Source of the DNA: Henricia sp. BOLD:AAB3569
Taxonomy: Eukaryota > Echinodermata > Asteroidea > Spinulosida > Echinasteridae
DNA: 64,000 nucleotides
Assembly: GCA_037783545.1 (NCBI GenBank)
Contig: JBBELK010000447.1
Coordinates: 30,812 to 94,811 of the forward strand
Direction of reading: 5' to 3'
Position numbers and translations under genes: made by a program. This document shows positions 25,218-34,667 of the stretch, piece by piece (within the stretch, counting starts at the first letter, position 1; every line of letters begins with the position of its first letter). The notes beneath the pieces are model-generated. The model saw only the letters and a program-made list of their open reading frames with translations. It was not told where the DNA came from and made no database searches.

Positions 25218-27042
25218 AATGTAAATTGTTTTTCCCTACAGAAAATAAAGTGGATGAAGAAAGTTTGATGCTTCTTAGACGCATGCTTGGAGTTCCCAAG
25301 AGTTAACATATCAAGTTTGGCTGAGAATGGAATTCCTAAAGCAGCAAAAAGCACAAGGTAGCCGTTATAGCTTATAACATTATACATGTACTTAATACTT
25401 TTTCAGAACATTGTTTCAAAATGTCTGCTTCAAGTGCAGGAATCTATGCAGGCAACTATGCTTAATTTTGCATACATGTGCACGTCGGTTGTATACCGAA
25501 CTGTATGTGTTGTCCAGTCGTACACGTACATGTACTACATGTACATGTACTTGCTCAAATCTTCATAAACTTGGCCATGTATAAGCTAAACTTAGCTTAA
25601 TAAAATAAAGTGCAAAGACAGAAAAGTTTATTTTTGCATCTGCAGGTATTTTAAGTTGACATGTTCAGCATTTCATCATGCAATATTATAACCATAAATG
25701 GTGTTTCTTGACAGATGATCACAAGAGGACCCAATTACTACATGTATGCAACTTCTCCACCGGTGTAAGATGGAAGATTCCATCAAGTCCTAAAGCGTTA
25801 GATGTTCAGCCTGTAAGTAGCATTTATTTTTATTTCTTTCTGGTAATCATACCAAGGATTCCTCAATAGTGCTCATTGCACCGTCACTCGCAAGCTTGAG
25901 GAAACCCATGAAGAATTAGAATTATAAATGACCAGAGACACCGGGGAATCCCCTTGCTCTTCACAAATTACCATTATCTAACACACTGGACCAAAGGCTT
26001 TACATCCCTTCCGAAGGATGGAGCAAGTGTGGTTGAGTGCTTTGCCCAAGGGCACAGGTACCGCAACCGGATTTGAACCCGCAACCACAAGTTTTCACCC
26101 ATGATTGCTAGTCAATGACCCAAACCAATTTTGTTTCCCTCAAAATTGGAATCACATACACAATTTCCAAGATTTGGTCGTCTAAAGATATTCTAAATGG
26201 GAAAATATGTAAAAAAAAAATACCTAAAATACCGTTTTGGAATCAAAAACATATATTTCTGACAGTGGCCGACAATCCCTTTTTCTCTTCACGACGCACA
26301 GCGGCACCGAGTTGTGGATTAAACCCAGAGCAAGCTCGATTTACGACTATAGTTTGACTTGAGTCCCTCGAACAATATAAATTATGTCATTCAAGGACGA
26401 CTATAGAGTCCAGAGACTCGTCGCTCAATCAAACTTGCTCAAAGTCCAAAGCTGGAGGTGGATTTTTTTTCTTTTCGTGAATGTGCAGTTGGTGCGTTGA
26501 TACTGGCCCGTGGAGAACATCAAGGCGAGTACAGAGTGGCCCATACTATAGTAGCACTCTCGTGTGCGCTCACGTGACGCTTTACTGTGGTTTCTTTTTA
26601 TGTTCTCTTTGGGCCACCGTCAACACACTAACTACACGTTCGCGAAAAAAAATCTCCTTCCAGGTTTAGGCTACATTCAGCAAGTTCAATTGAGCGACTT
26701 CCTGTAGAGTCCCTTGAACAATGGTAGTCCCTCAAACGATGGATAATTCTGTTGTTCGAGGGACTCTAGTCAAACTATAGTCGTCAATCGAACTTCCGAG
26801 TTTCTTGAGTGGCCATTTGACAAATTGTTTTCTCCCATTTTAGGTCGGGTTAAATATCCCAACGTACATGGAAGAGGGATGATGGAGGGAACCACTCATT
26901 GTTTGAGGAGGCAGTGGAGTCAGAGCTGGTGTTCGTGTTTGTGGAACGAAAAGCCTTGGATTATTCGGAAGTCGACTCACTTTTGACGGGAGTAGACGTT
27001 TGTTTTAAGTACCACAGCATTTTGGACATTTCCCCTTGACAT
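25218..27042 (+). pseudogene. Decayed multi-exon reading frame, family unknown
   Basis: Three or four exon-like pieces on the plus strand. (a) After acceptor CTACAG, about 25219-25355, coding NKVDEESLMLLRRMLGVPK and, in another frame, SSLAENGIPKAAKSTR before a donor AAGGTAGC. (b) About 25714-25812, coding DDHKRTQLLHVCNFSTGVRW and onward to a donor CCTGTAAGT. (c) After acceptor TTTTAG at about 26843, coding VGLNIPTYMEEG and, one base out of frame, a C-terminus with GGNHSLFEEAVESELVFVFV that ends in a stop near 27040. Amino-acid composition and splice signals look coding, but at least two frame changes break it. I do not recognise the family. It may be the element's own gene or a captured host fragment. 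Confidence 0.4.
25925..26105 (-). mobile_element. tRNA-headed SINE, minus strand
   Basis: Reading the minus strand: a box-B-like GGTTCAAATCC, then CCTGTGCCCTTGGGCAAAGC and CACTCAACCACACTTGCTCC, a conserved SINE core shared with the plus-strand copy at 51150-51345. The A-box side is diverged and the tail is eroded. Confidence 0.65.
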
Positions 27043-27470
27043 TGTTTATCTACATGAACATTCCTGCAGAAGGTAATGTAACAGTTGGTGAAGACAGCCA
27101 CACATCTGGATGCATTAGAACATTTAACTTTGGGTTTGAACTACATTCTCTGACCTCGTAATACCTTGTGTAATCTGAATTTGTACTTTCACTTGAAGAT
27201 AGTCAGAAAATATGTTCATTGATGTTTGTCAACACCCATGAACATATTTCGGCCAAAAGCACTTTAATTGTGGCTGACTTCATTTGATGTTTGGCTGATT
27301 TGTCTTTCACTAATATTGGCACATTCTGGTGCATAACTGTTGTTGTTTGACCCATGTTTCTTGCCTTAAGAAGTAATTAATAAATACCCTTATGCATCAT
27401 CATTGGCTCAGAGCACACCACATCACATGACCGTTTTTAAATGAGAGATAATAACCAGTGATAATGACCG
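26106..27470. other. Interior of nested element
   Basis: Apart from the exon-like piece at 26844-27042, this holds inverted GACTATAGT/ACTATAGTC and GAGTCCCTCGAACAATRTAA-like words (26341-26400 and 26697-26790), which suggest a small fold-back MITE of about 450 bp. No gene beyond that. Confidence 0.35.
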
Positions 27471-27845
27471 GCTTGCTCGCGCTTGTGCCCGCGCCCTAGT
27501 CGGCGCGTATGGAACACGCACACAGAAACTGCACGCTCCCAAAAGCAAAATGTGCACTGTGACATCTACCAGGTTGTGTGTGTGCGCGTACACAACACAC
27601 CTGCATTACTCGACGCACAGCTACCGGTAGAAGTGAATGCAAAACATGGCAAAACGCCAAGCTAATTTTATTAAGTTTTACCGATTTACACAAATCTATT
27701 TATGAATGGGATTAAAAGTGGGTTTGGCCAGTCTTAAACAATCCGTTTAAAACCGGCTAGCAGCTCGGGCATTATCACCGTCCAGGCGGGCCCTAGCCGG
27801 TTTTAAACGTATGTTTAAGACTGGCCAAACCCACTTTTAATTCCT
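27471..27845. mobile_element. Repeat copy shared with 35720-36080
   Basis: AACACGCACACAGAAACTGCACGCTC, CACACCTGCATTAC and AAAACGMCAAGCTAATTTT occur in the same order here and at about 35790-35990. Here the right side continues into an inverted pair, GTGGGTTTGGCCAGTCTTAA / TTAAGACTGGCCAAACCCAC, with AAACCGGCTAG. Non-coding, family unknown. Confidence 0.6.
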
Positions 27846-28568
27846 AATTATTTACATTCAGTTGATCCAAAGTATCCCAATTTAAAGGAGCGTGACCAGA
27901 TAACATTTTGAGCACTCCCATTTTCCCCATGTGTTGAGATATTGATACCATATCATGTGTCATATATTTCTCATTACCATTCTGAAATTTCGCACACTCA
28001 ATCCGTATATTTCCAGGGATGTCATCAAAAACCCACTGATGTTTTGTAAACTAATTTATTTGGTTACATAAAGCAGTACAGTACACCAACAGTACACCAA
28101 CCACATCCAAATTGGAGATTGCGAATTTACTGTTTTCTTCATGGATTGTATTTTGGGAAGATATTTTATATGATTGTTATACGGTAGTTAAAACAAAATC
28201 CATTTTTTTCCGGAAAAAATTGTCATGCTCTTTTGAACAAAGGAGTTTTCCTTGAAATGAGTGTATAAAATGCAATTTTTCAAAACGCATTTTAGGTGAA
28301 ATGATGTTCAATCTGTTTGCTCAATAAATGTATAGAACTGTTTGCCTGCTAAATGTACTGATAATCTTTATTATTTCTGTCAGGTAGTCCTGTGTCCCAG
28401 ACCTACCCAGTATGAAGGTAAGCATGTGTTCCTGGCTCAACAAGGCTTTATACATGTACCAGCAATTGACAAGCAATGACAAGTGTCCTGTGCAGCCTAA
28501 TTGCACCATCATTGGCTGTGGAACACATGCTTATTTTCTCATAATTTTTCGGCTCAGAAAGGTTTTAC

Positions 28569-29020
28569 CCAACACTCCTGAATGACCCGGAATGGCAGGT
28601 AAAAAAGGCCTGACCCAACATTCCGGGTCATTCTGACCCGGGAATGGTCGTGTCAAATATAATCCGGAATTCCGGGTCAAAGAGGTTTGACTCAACATTC
28701 CGGGTCAAAAAGCTTGACCCAACATTCCGGGTCATTTTGACCCGGAGGTGGTCGTGTCAAATCGAACCCGGAATTCCGGGTCAAACAGGTTTGACCCAAC
28801 ATTCCGGGTCAAAAAGCTTGACCCAACATTCCGGGTCATTTTGACCCGGAAGTGGTCGTGTCAAATCGAACCCGGAATTCCGGGTCAAACAGGTTTGACC
28901 CAACATTCCGGGTCAAAATGGCCCGACCCAACATTCCGGGTCATTCTGACCCGGAAGTGGTCGTGTCCATTAGAACCCGGATTCCGGGTCAAATTTGACC
29001 CATTCCGGGTCAAATTTGAC
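28569..29020. repeat. Tandem CATTCCGGGTCA array, right subterminal
   Basis: Higher-order tandem repeat with a period of about 104 bp (AAGTGGTCGTGTCAAATCGA near 28746 and 28850). It is composed of CATTCCGGGTCA and TTGACCCAACATTCCGGG units. It ends at the CCGGATGTTTTTAGAGTG terminus at 29038. Confidence 0.8.
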
Positions 29021-29038
29021 CCGGATGTTTTTAGAGTG

Positions 29039-30480
29039 TACACGGGATTCTCATCAGTCCGTATACTTCCTGACTACTTGCGGCTTCTCCCGACAGAAGA
29101 GTGTGCAATCCTTTGTCTCCACGCTTTGGTCTTCTTTAAGTAAAATGTCTTGTTGCTACTTCGTGTCTGGGGCTTCCATATTTGATAAATGATGATAAAA
29201 TTACAGCTACACAAGACTTTTTCCCCAAATGCCCTGCATCTAGCTGTATGGACTTTGTGACTTATGTTAATTGCAAAGGACAACCACACACAAAACTGTT
29301 AAAGCCTTGCTTGACACATTATATTTTGAGCATGTGATCAGCTACATTAAAGTACATGTACACTCCATGGTGTATTCACATAACATGGAGGCCTACTTGG
29401 CAGATGTACATGCAACTACAACAGTTGTTTGATAATCATGAATGAACCTCCACTGTACATGTATTTAAAATTTTTGTTGAAATTGTGAGCAAACTGTCCA
29501 AGGAGTGAATACATGTAGACACACTTTGTGTGCTCTTATGAAAGCTCCACTGTGCCCAATTTCACGGTGCTGCTTGGCTTACTGATGTCATGAGATTAGC
29601 TAGTGGATTTTGAAAGTTAATTTTTCTGAGCTATGAATTAGGTACATGTACATTCCTGCCTAAAGGCACAGGCTCTTCAGCAATGCACACGCGCCAAATT
29701 CGTGCCACGAAATACGCAGCTCCATAGAAGGCATGGAGCTGCGTATTTTGTGGCACGAATTTGGCGCGCGCGCATTGCTTTCGAGCCTGTGCCTTTAAGC
29801 TTAAACAGCACCCATGGGGTCAAAGACTTGCGACGCGTCGCAAGTACCGGTATACCAATTTCATTGCATCTCGCAACAGGTTCAGCGAGTTGCGATGGAT
29901 GTGGCTATATCTGCGACGCGTCACAAATCTTTGTGATATCGACCCCTGCTCCTGTATAGAGTCTTAGACAAGTGTACATGTGAACAAAATTTGACAGTTT
30001 GAGTCCACTTGGAAGCATGCATGCCTCCGACTACACAAAATAAATGCTACATTACAATTGAACTCCGACCTCCAAGTTTGTTTATTCTTTACAATTTACA
30101 TGTATAGACTCTAGTCATCACTCATCAGTGCTTGGGACAATTATTTTTCTGTTAAAAAATTAGATTTGTGGAAAGACTGACGTGCCTGCATTAGCAACTA
30201 AGACAGCAAGCTGTATACTAATAATAACGTTAATTAATCTGCTTATCACAAGAAAATGTTCAGGCCTATCTTTCAATCATTGCTTTCCTTCATTAGGTTT
30301 AGAGACACGATTGACGATTGATTGGTAAACTTTTAAAATGGTACGCACAGCATTACAGAACTAAAGGTGCCTTTTAAAATTTCACTCATTAATAATTCAA
30401 AAACCTTTAAAATACATGCTGCTTTGATGCATGATTTTTTTAATGGTAGGCCTAGGCCTAAATAATTCATTTGCAAATTG
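29039..30480. other. Interior of giant element
   Basis: Immediately right of the 8.8-kb insertion is an open stretch coding LPDYLRLLPTEECAILCLHA (about 29068-29130), whose frame also runs into the sequence left of that insertion. A coding segment may therefore have been interrupted. A MITE lies at 29664-29794. Otherwise I see only ACATGTAC tracts and no gene. Confidence 0.3.
29664..29794. mobile_element. Hairpin MITE with AGGCACAGGCTC ends
   Basis: AGGCACAGGCTC at 29664 is mirrored by GAGCCTGTGCCT ending at 29794, with ATACGCAGCTCCAT at the centre. It is followed by TTAA; on the left the site reads CTAA. Same family as the copy at 52220-52351, which has clean TTAA on both sides. Confidence 0.8.
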
Positions 30481-31225
30481 TCAACAAAAAAATGTAATTG
30501 GCAATTTCTCGCACAAAGGTACCCGAAATAATTGAGAAGTTGATCATGGCTTCAGACCTTGTGTGCAAAACATATGAGACACAGGCTGAACAAAATCTTA
30601 AATGTTTTCCACTTGAAATTTATTCCATCAAATATGCACATTCCAATGCTAGATGGGTCATTTTAAAGAAAATAAATTCTGATCAACTTCTCAACTCTTA
30701 CCAGTGGTACCATTTTATATGAAAAAGGAGAGAATTTACAAGTCAGACTTCTTGTACTGCCTCATAAATTATACGAATATGAGATCGGCTGAAAAATGGC
30801 AAAGATTTGTTCAAATATGAATCGTAATTTCTTCCTGCCAAATTTTTGTTTTTCAATCAGATATGCACTTACTGACGGCTAACATTAGTTAATTAGTCAT
30901 TTTTCAACTTATCGTGATGTCCGACTTGTAAATTCTTACCCGTAATAAATCAACAGACATGACAGAGGGAGGAAAAAGAGTCATCGTCGCTGCATGGCCC
31001 AATTTCCGGACACGGTTCAAAATAATTTTTTTTAAATGTCCTTCGAAGATCTGTCCTTTGTCTCTCCTAATTTTGATGTGCCCCTGCTTCTGTCGGTCAT
31101 TATCACTCAGAAATCAAAAGCAAACCTAAAAAGGTCCAAACGACGAACGTTTTACGCTGTCAACTTGGAGCACATCGGTACGTTCGTAGGCTTATCGCAC
31201 GCATACAATCCGGCACTGAAATGAG
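30481..31225. other. Interior of giant element, unassigned
   Basis: Contains the dispersed phrase GAAGTTGATCATGGCT...CTTGTGTGCAAAAC at 30534-30570, also found near 19453, 24930 and (partly, inverted) 40405. This is a low-copy repeat family in the window. No gene recognised. Confidence 0.35.
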
Positions 31226-31352
31226 TGGAACTATAGCCTCGCTTTGGTCCGTCATGAATAAATATTAAGAAAGGCGTATTCACAAGAATAAAGAGTATAT
31301 AGGCCTATATAGGCTATATGGGTCATTTTTCCCAAATGACACACAGTTACCC

Positions 31353-32553
31353 TTTCAATGGGTGAGGTCGAAATATATGTGTGTGTTAGTGTTAGTGTTA
31401 GTATTAGTGTTACAGATCTGTTAACAGATCTGTTATCTTAATCACAATTGTGACCTCAACCGCAAATTGCTGTGAGTGTGTGTAGGCCTACGTGTTAGTG
31501 TAACAGATATGTTAACATGGTGTCTCGGGAAACCGTGTTTTAGCGTTAGTGTAACAGATCTGTTAACAGATCTGTTGACTCGGCATCTAGCTTGGGAAAT
31601 GTCAAGTCGGTATAGGGTTCTGTACGACTTTCCACAATAACACGAACACACATTGATTGAAATTGTCAAAATCTTCACGGACTCACGGAGCCAACAAAAA
31701 AAAGTTTAAACCTTGGGTAGAATGCAAGATCCAACACATTTATCAGTTGTGTTGAAAATGAAACTCGATTTATTGAGAATCACGAAAGTTCCAAAATAAT
31801 CAAAATTAACACCACCCACTTCGTTCAGATTAACTTAACAGATATGTTAACCTATCTGTTACACTAACACGATGTGTAACATGAGGTGTTAAATTAACAT
31901 GAGATGTAATACACTAACACGTCAACATCATGTTAATATCTAGTTAACAAGGTGTTTGTTCTGAGGTCACAATTCTGATTAAGTTAACATTATGTTATAT
32001 ACGAACACTAACATGCAACCCAGAGTTGTGACTTCGCCCTATGTACAGTGCAGCAGAGAATTAACATGGTGTTAACACCGTATTAACATATCTGTTAACA
32101 CGGTGTTAACCTGGACGTTCAGTTAGAGGTCGAGATTAATGCCGTGTTAACAGATCCGTTAACAGATCTGTTAAACTAATGCACCTATCAATTGTTTCCA
32201 CCACAACCCCCCCCCCCCCCCCCACCCCCCCCCCCCCCCCCCGCTGCCCCACCCCCCCCCCCGCTGCCCCACCCCCTAGGTGGGGGTTTGATCAAATTTT
32301 TCATGCCCCAGGGTGGGGCATTTGGCCCATTTTCTGTGCATTTATTTGCATTTTTGCGCATGTTTTGCACCCGAGGGTGGGGATTTTTGTCACCTAAATG
32401 TTGCCCCAGGGGTGGGGATTTTGTCACGCAAAAAGTGACAATCCCCACCTCTTAGGTGGTAGCCCGGGGGGCTCGGGGAGGTGTGGGGGAAACAATTGAT
32501 AGTGCATAACACTAACACATAACACACAGAGAATTGTAACCTCACCCACTGTA
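31353..32553. mobile_element. GTTAACAGATCTGTTAAC-rich element inserted in the right arm
   Basis: The left border TGGGTGAGGTCG (near 31359) is mirrored near 32538-32550 by TAACCTCACCCA. The interior has many GTTAACAGATCTGTTAAC palindromes and GTGTTAGT repeats. The left arm of the giant element lacks it, supporting a later insertion. Exact ends and target duplication are uncertain. Non-coding. Confidence 0.5.
32180..32506. mobile_element. Nested MITE with TATCAATTGTTTCC ends and poly-C tracts
   Basis: TGCAC and TATCAATTGTTTCC on the left (32180-32199) are mirrored by GGAAACAATTGATA and GTGCA on the right (to 32506). Both sides are flanked by TAA, compatible with a 3-bp duplication. It contains C-runs (about 32207-32260) and the pair CACCCCCTAGGTGGGGGT. 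Non-coding. Confidence 0.65.
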
Positions 32554-32816
32554 TCATTTGTAAAACACGAGTCAAACTTTATAATTTTTTATAACAAGAC
32601 TTGAGTCAATTGTGAGTAAAAGTATAACAATTCCCAATTTGGTTGCCACGGAACTGAAAACTTGCGTGTGTACCCCGCCAGCTGACTGGAGCTAGTCTAA
32701 GGTCAAGCAACAGAGAACACAAGCGCCATGACATATTTATAAATTGGGTACCGAAATTAAGAATCGGGTGATAGAGGGCCTTATTAGTTTAGGTTGATTT
32801 CTAATCACGTTGCAAC

Positions 32817-32902
32817 ACTAGTCTGGTACCCGGACCAAAAATTCTTTGACTAGACTATTCAGTCGTTGTATGTGGAATATGTGGAGCGGGAACCAGTCTA
32901 GT
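32817..32902. mobile_element. 86-bp MITE in the right arm
   Basis: ACTAGTCTGGTACCCG at 32817 is mirrored by CGGGAACCAGTCTAGT ending at 32902, flanked by TGCAAC on both sides. The left arm has an uninterrupted GTTGCAA site at the matching position, which confirms insertion. Similar interior words (GTGGAATATGTGGA) occur near 38832 and inverted near 37285. Confidence 0.75.
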
Positions 32903-34022
32903 TGCAACACATGTTCTGGGAATTTCCCGCGCGCGCGCTAAAGGCTGTGCCGTGGCGTTCGATTAGCTGTAAACATAAATACCTTTGTTGCCATGGTCTG
33001 CCGGACTGTTCACACTTTGAACGAGCACCCTTATGACTCAATGATAGCTAACCGAACGCACCCATTGCTCTCGCAAACAGGCGAGTTTAACCGGGATGAA
33101 ACTGGATTATAATAAACGTTTATGAAGCGTGAATTTCATGGTTTACAAACCCTTCAATTTTTCGTCAATGATCGTATTTTGAGATGTACTGAGTGCATAA
33201 TACTTCTCTTTTTATCGATAGTCAACCTTTACAAACGACAGACAAGTGTATAAAGCTTTAATTTTCTCTGTTTGTAAACCATGAAATTTTGCGACAACGC
33301 TAACTAGTTAATTTTCATTATTTATAAACCATGAAATTGTGAGCCAACGATCACTTTCAATTATTTACAAACCATCGAAATGGACGCCTATTGACTATTT
33401 GTAATTGTTTACAAACCACAGAATCCACAAAATTGATTAGAACGGCGCAGTTTTGATTGTTTATAAACCATGGAATTGTACGTCCACTAACCAATTTTCA
33501 TTATTTATAAACCATAAAAAATCAGACCCCGGTGCAAGTTTCTTGGTTTATAAACCATGTAATTGCGCACCAGTGATAGTTTTGTATTATTTGTAAACCA
33601 GAAAAACGTGCAGCAATGTGCAGTATTCATTATTTATAAACCATGGAATTGTCTATGAACGATAAAATTCTCTTGTTTGTAAACCATTGAAATGTACACT
33701 CGTCGGTTTCATTAATAAAGTATGGAACGCCGAGGTAATATTCATTATATGTAAATAATGAATTTGCACAGCTACAAGTATATTTCCTGTTTTGTAAAGA
33801 ATCGTGTAGGTACAAAACGAAGTTTTAATTGTTTGTAAACCATAAACGGCCTTTGACACAAATGCATTATTTACACAGAATTAAGATAAACCATGGAAAA
33901 AACGTGCTATAATTCGCCTAAATAATTAGTTTACGAACGGCGCCCCATAGTATTACGGCCACGAAATTATATACGTCCGTGATTACGGCTTATACAACTC
34001 TATGGGCTTATACAACTCTATG

Positions 34023-34030
34023 GGAACAGT
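34023..34030. repeat. Right 8-bp target duplication GGAACAGT
   Basis: Second copy of the octamer found at 17473-17480, directly after the right terminus CTCTATG. Confidence 0.75.
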
Positions 34031-34088
34031 CTAAAAAGGTCCTCCATTGACCCTTGTAAGGCACTTGGTGGCGCTATTTTTTTAAAAG

Positions 34089-34172
34089 ATGGCCGCGCTT
34101 AGAGTTTCGCCTTTTTTACAAGATTTTGATCATTTTAATGTTAGTTGTCTCCATGTTGTTAAGAATGGCTAG
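34089..34172 (+). other. Upstream ORF overlapping the RMDN start
   Basis: An ATG in AAAAGATGGCC context opens a 27-codon frame (MAALRVSPFLQDFDHF...) that stops at 34172. It overlaps by 8 nt the preferred main start at 34165, in a different frame. If the transcript starts upstream of 34089, such an overlapping uORF would be expected to reduce main-ORF translation or force leaky scanning. Transcription start is unknown. Confidence 0.4.
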
Positions 34173-34484
34173 AAACCTTCATTTTAAAGAAATTTTACCT
34201 GCTCTTGGTGTTGGTATTGTGATCGGGGCGGGTGCCGTATTGTCCAATCGGTTACCATGGTTACGCTCGCAGTCAGATTTACCATGTTTACGGTCGAAAT
34301 TGGACAAATTGACCATGTTGACGGAGTCGATTGCTAGTTTGCAGAGGGAATGGCGGGAATTTCGGCAGACGTTTTCTGCGCAGACGAGTGGATCCGGCAT
34401 CAGAAAGACTAACTCAGGATTCATCTCGATTCATGCGAGCAGCGGTGATGATGATGATGACTTCTTCGAAGAGGCTTATGAAGG
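34165..34484 (+). CDS. RMDN3-like: RMDN3-like protein, coding exon 1
   Basis: First coding exon of a regulator of microtubule dynamics (FAM82/RMDN) protein. In vertebrates RMDN3/PTPIP51 is an outer-mitochondrial-membrane tether that binds ER VAP proteins. The start at 34165 (AAGAATGGC) has A at -3 and G at +4; an in-frame ATG also exists at 34138. Residues 10-26 (ILPALGVGIVIGAGAVL) form a membrane anchor. Residues 42-70 look like a short coiled coil. SGFISIHASSG (84-94) resembles the YFTASSG neighbourhood of PTPIP51, followed by DDDDDFFEEAYE (95-106), an acidic FFAT-like patch. The donor is uncertain. GAAGG|GTTAGC at 34484 gives the phase needed by exon 2 but is weak; GAGCAG|GTTACC at 34497 is out of phase. 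A transposon boundary lies at 34485-34506. Confidence 0.75.
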
Positions 34485-34667
34485 GTTAGCTGAGCAGGTT
34501 ACCATGGTTACCTCAGCTCTGACTTTATCGTGTGGTTTTCTGTATTAGAGCTGAGGATACTTACCAACATGAACATGATATCTCAAAACATTGAAATCAA
34601 AATGTGTAACTTTCTCCCAGTCATCATGGTCATGTCAGTGACACACTAATTCCCCCTGGGACTCACC

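Larger units (their letters stand above)
20254..29038. mobile_element. 8.8-kb nested element with CACTCTAAAAAC ends and CCGGGTCAA subrepeats
   Basis: TA-CACTCTAAAAAC at 20254 is mirrored by GTTTTTAGAGTG-TA ending at 29038. Both ends lead into subterminal repeats of CCGGGTCAAWWWTTGACC: four or so copies at 20265-20440, and a long array at 28569-29020. TA duplications with CACT-starting ends fit the CMC superfamily. The interior carries a decayed multi-exon reading frame at 25.2-27.1 kb and several younger elements. The ends belonging to one copy is inferred from their opposite orientation and shared subrepeats. Confidence 0.55.
17481..34022. mobile_element. 16.5-kb DNA transposon with long inverted arms and 8-bp duplication
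   Basis: Both ends begin CATAGAGTTGTATWA, followed inward by GGGGCGCCGTT and a shared arm of more than 1 kb in opposite orientation (17481-19017 versus 31226-34022). The last 30-80 bp of the right end are locally duplicated. Flanking octamers GGAACAGT are identical. An 8-bp duplication with ends starting CA is compatible with the hAT or P superfamilies. I found no recognisable transposase, so the assignment is open. The interior holds many younger insertions, including a whole 8.8-kb element, so the autonomous core may be much smaller. The right end lies about 60 bp upstream of the first ATG in the RMDN 5' region. Confidence 0.7.
31226..34022. repeat. Right arm of the giant element
   Basis: Inverted counterpart of 17481-19017. 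AGCGAGGCTATAGTTCC appears inverted near 31230, GTCCGGCAGACCATGG inverted near 32990, and the ATTATTTATAAACCATG subrepeat series runs 33130-33900. It is expanded by insertions at about 31353-32553 and 32817-32902. Confidence 0.75.

Noticed and set aside
31380-31420. Interstitial telomere repeat (GTGTTAGT)n
   Set aside because: The unit is GTGTTA, not TTAGGG, only a few copies long, and part of the GTTAAC element.
17481-34022. Polinton/Maverick identity for the giant element
   Set aside because: The target duplication is 8 bp and not 6, ends start with CA and not AG, and no polymerase, integrase or capsid-like sequence was recognised.
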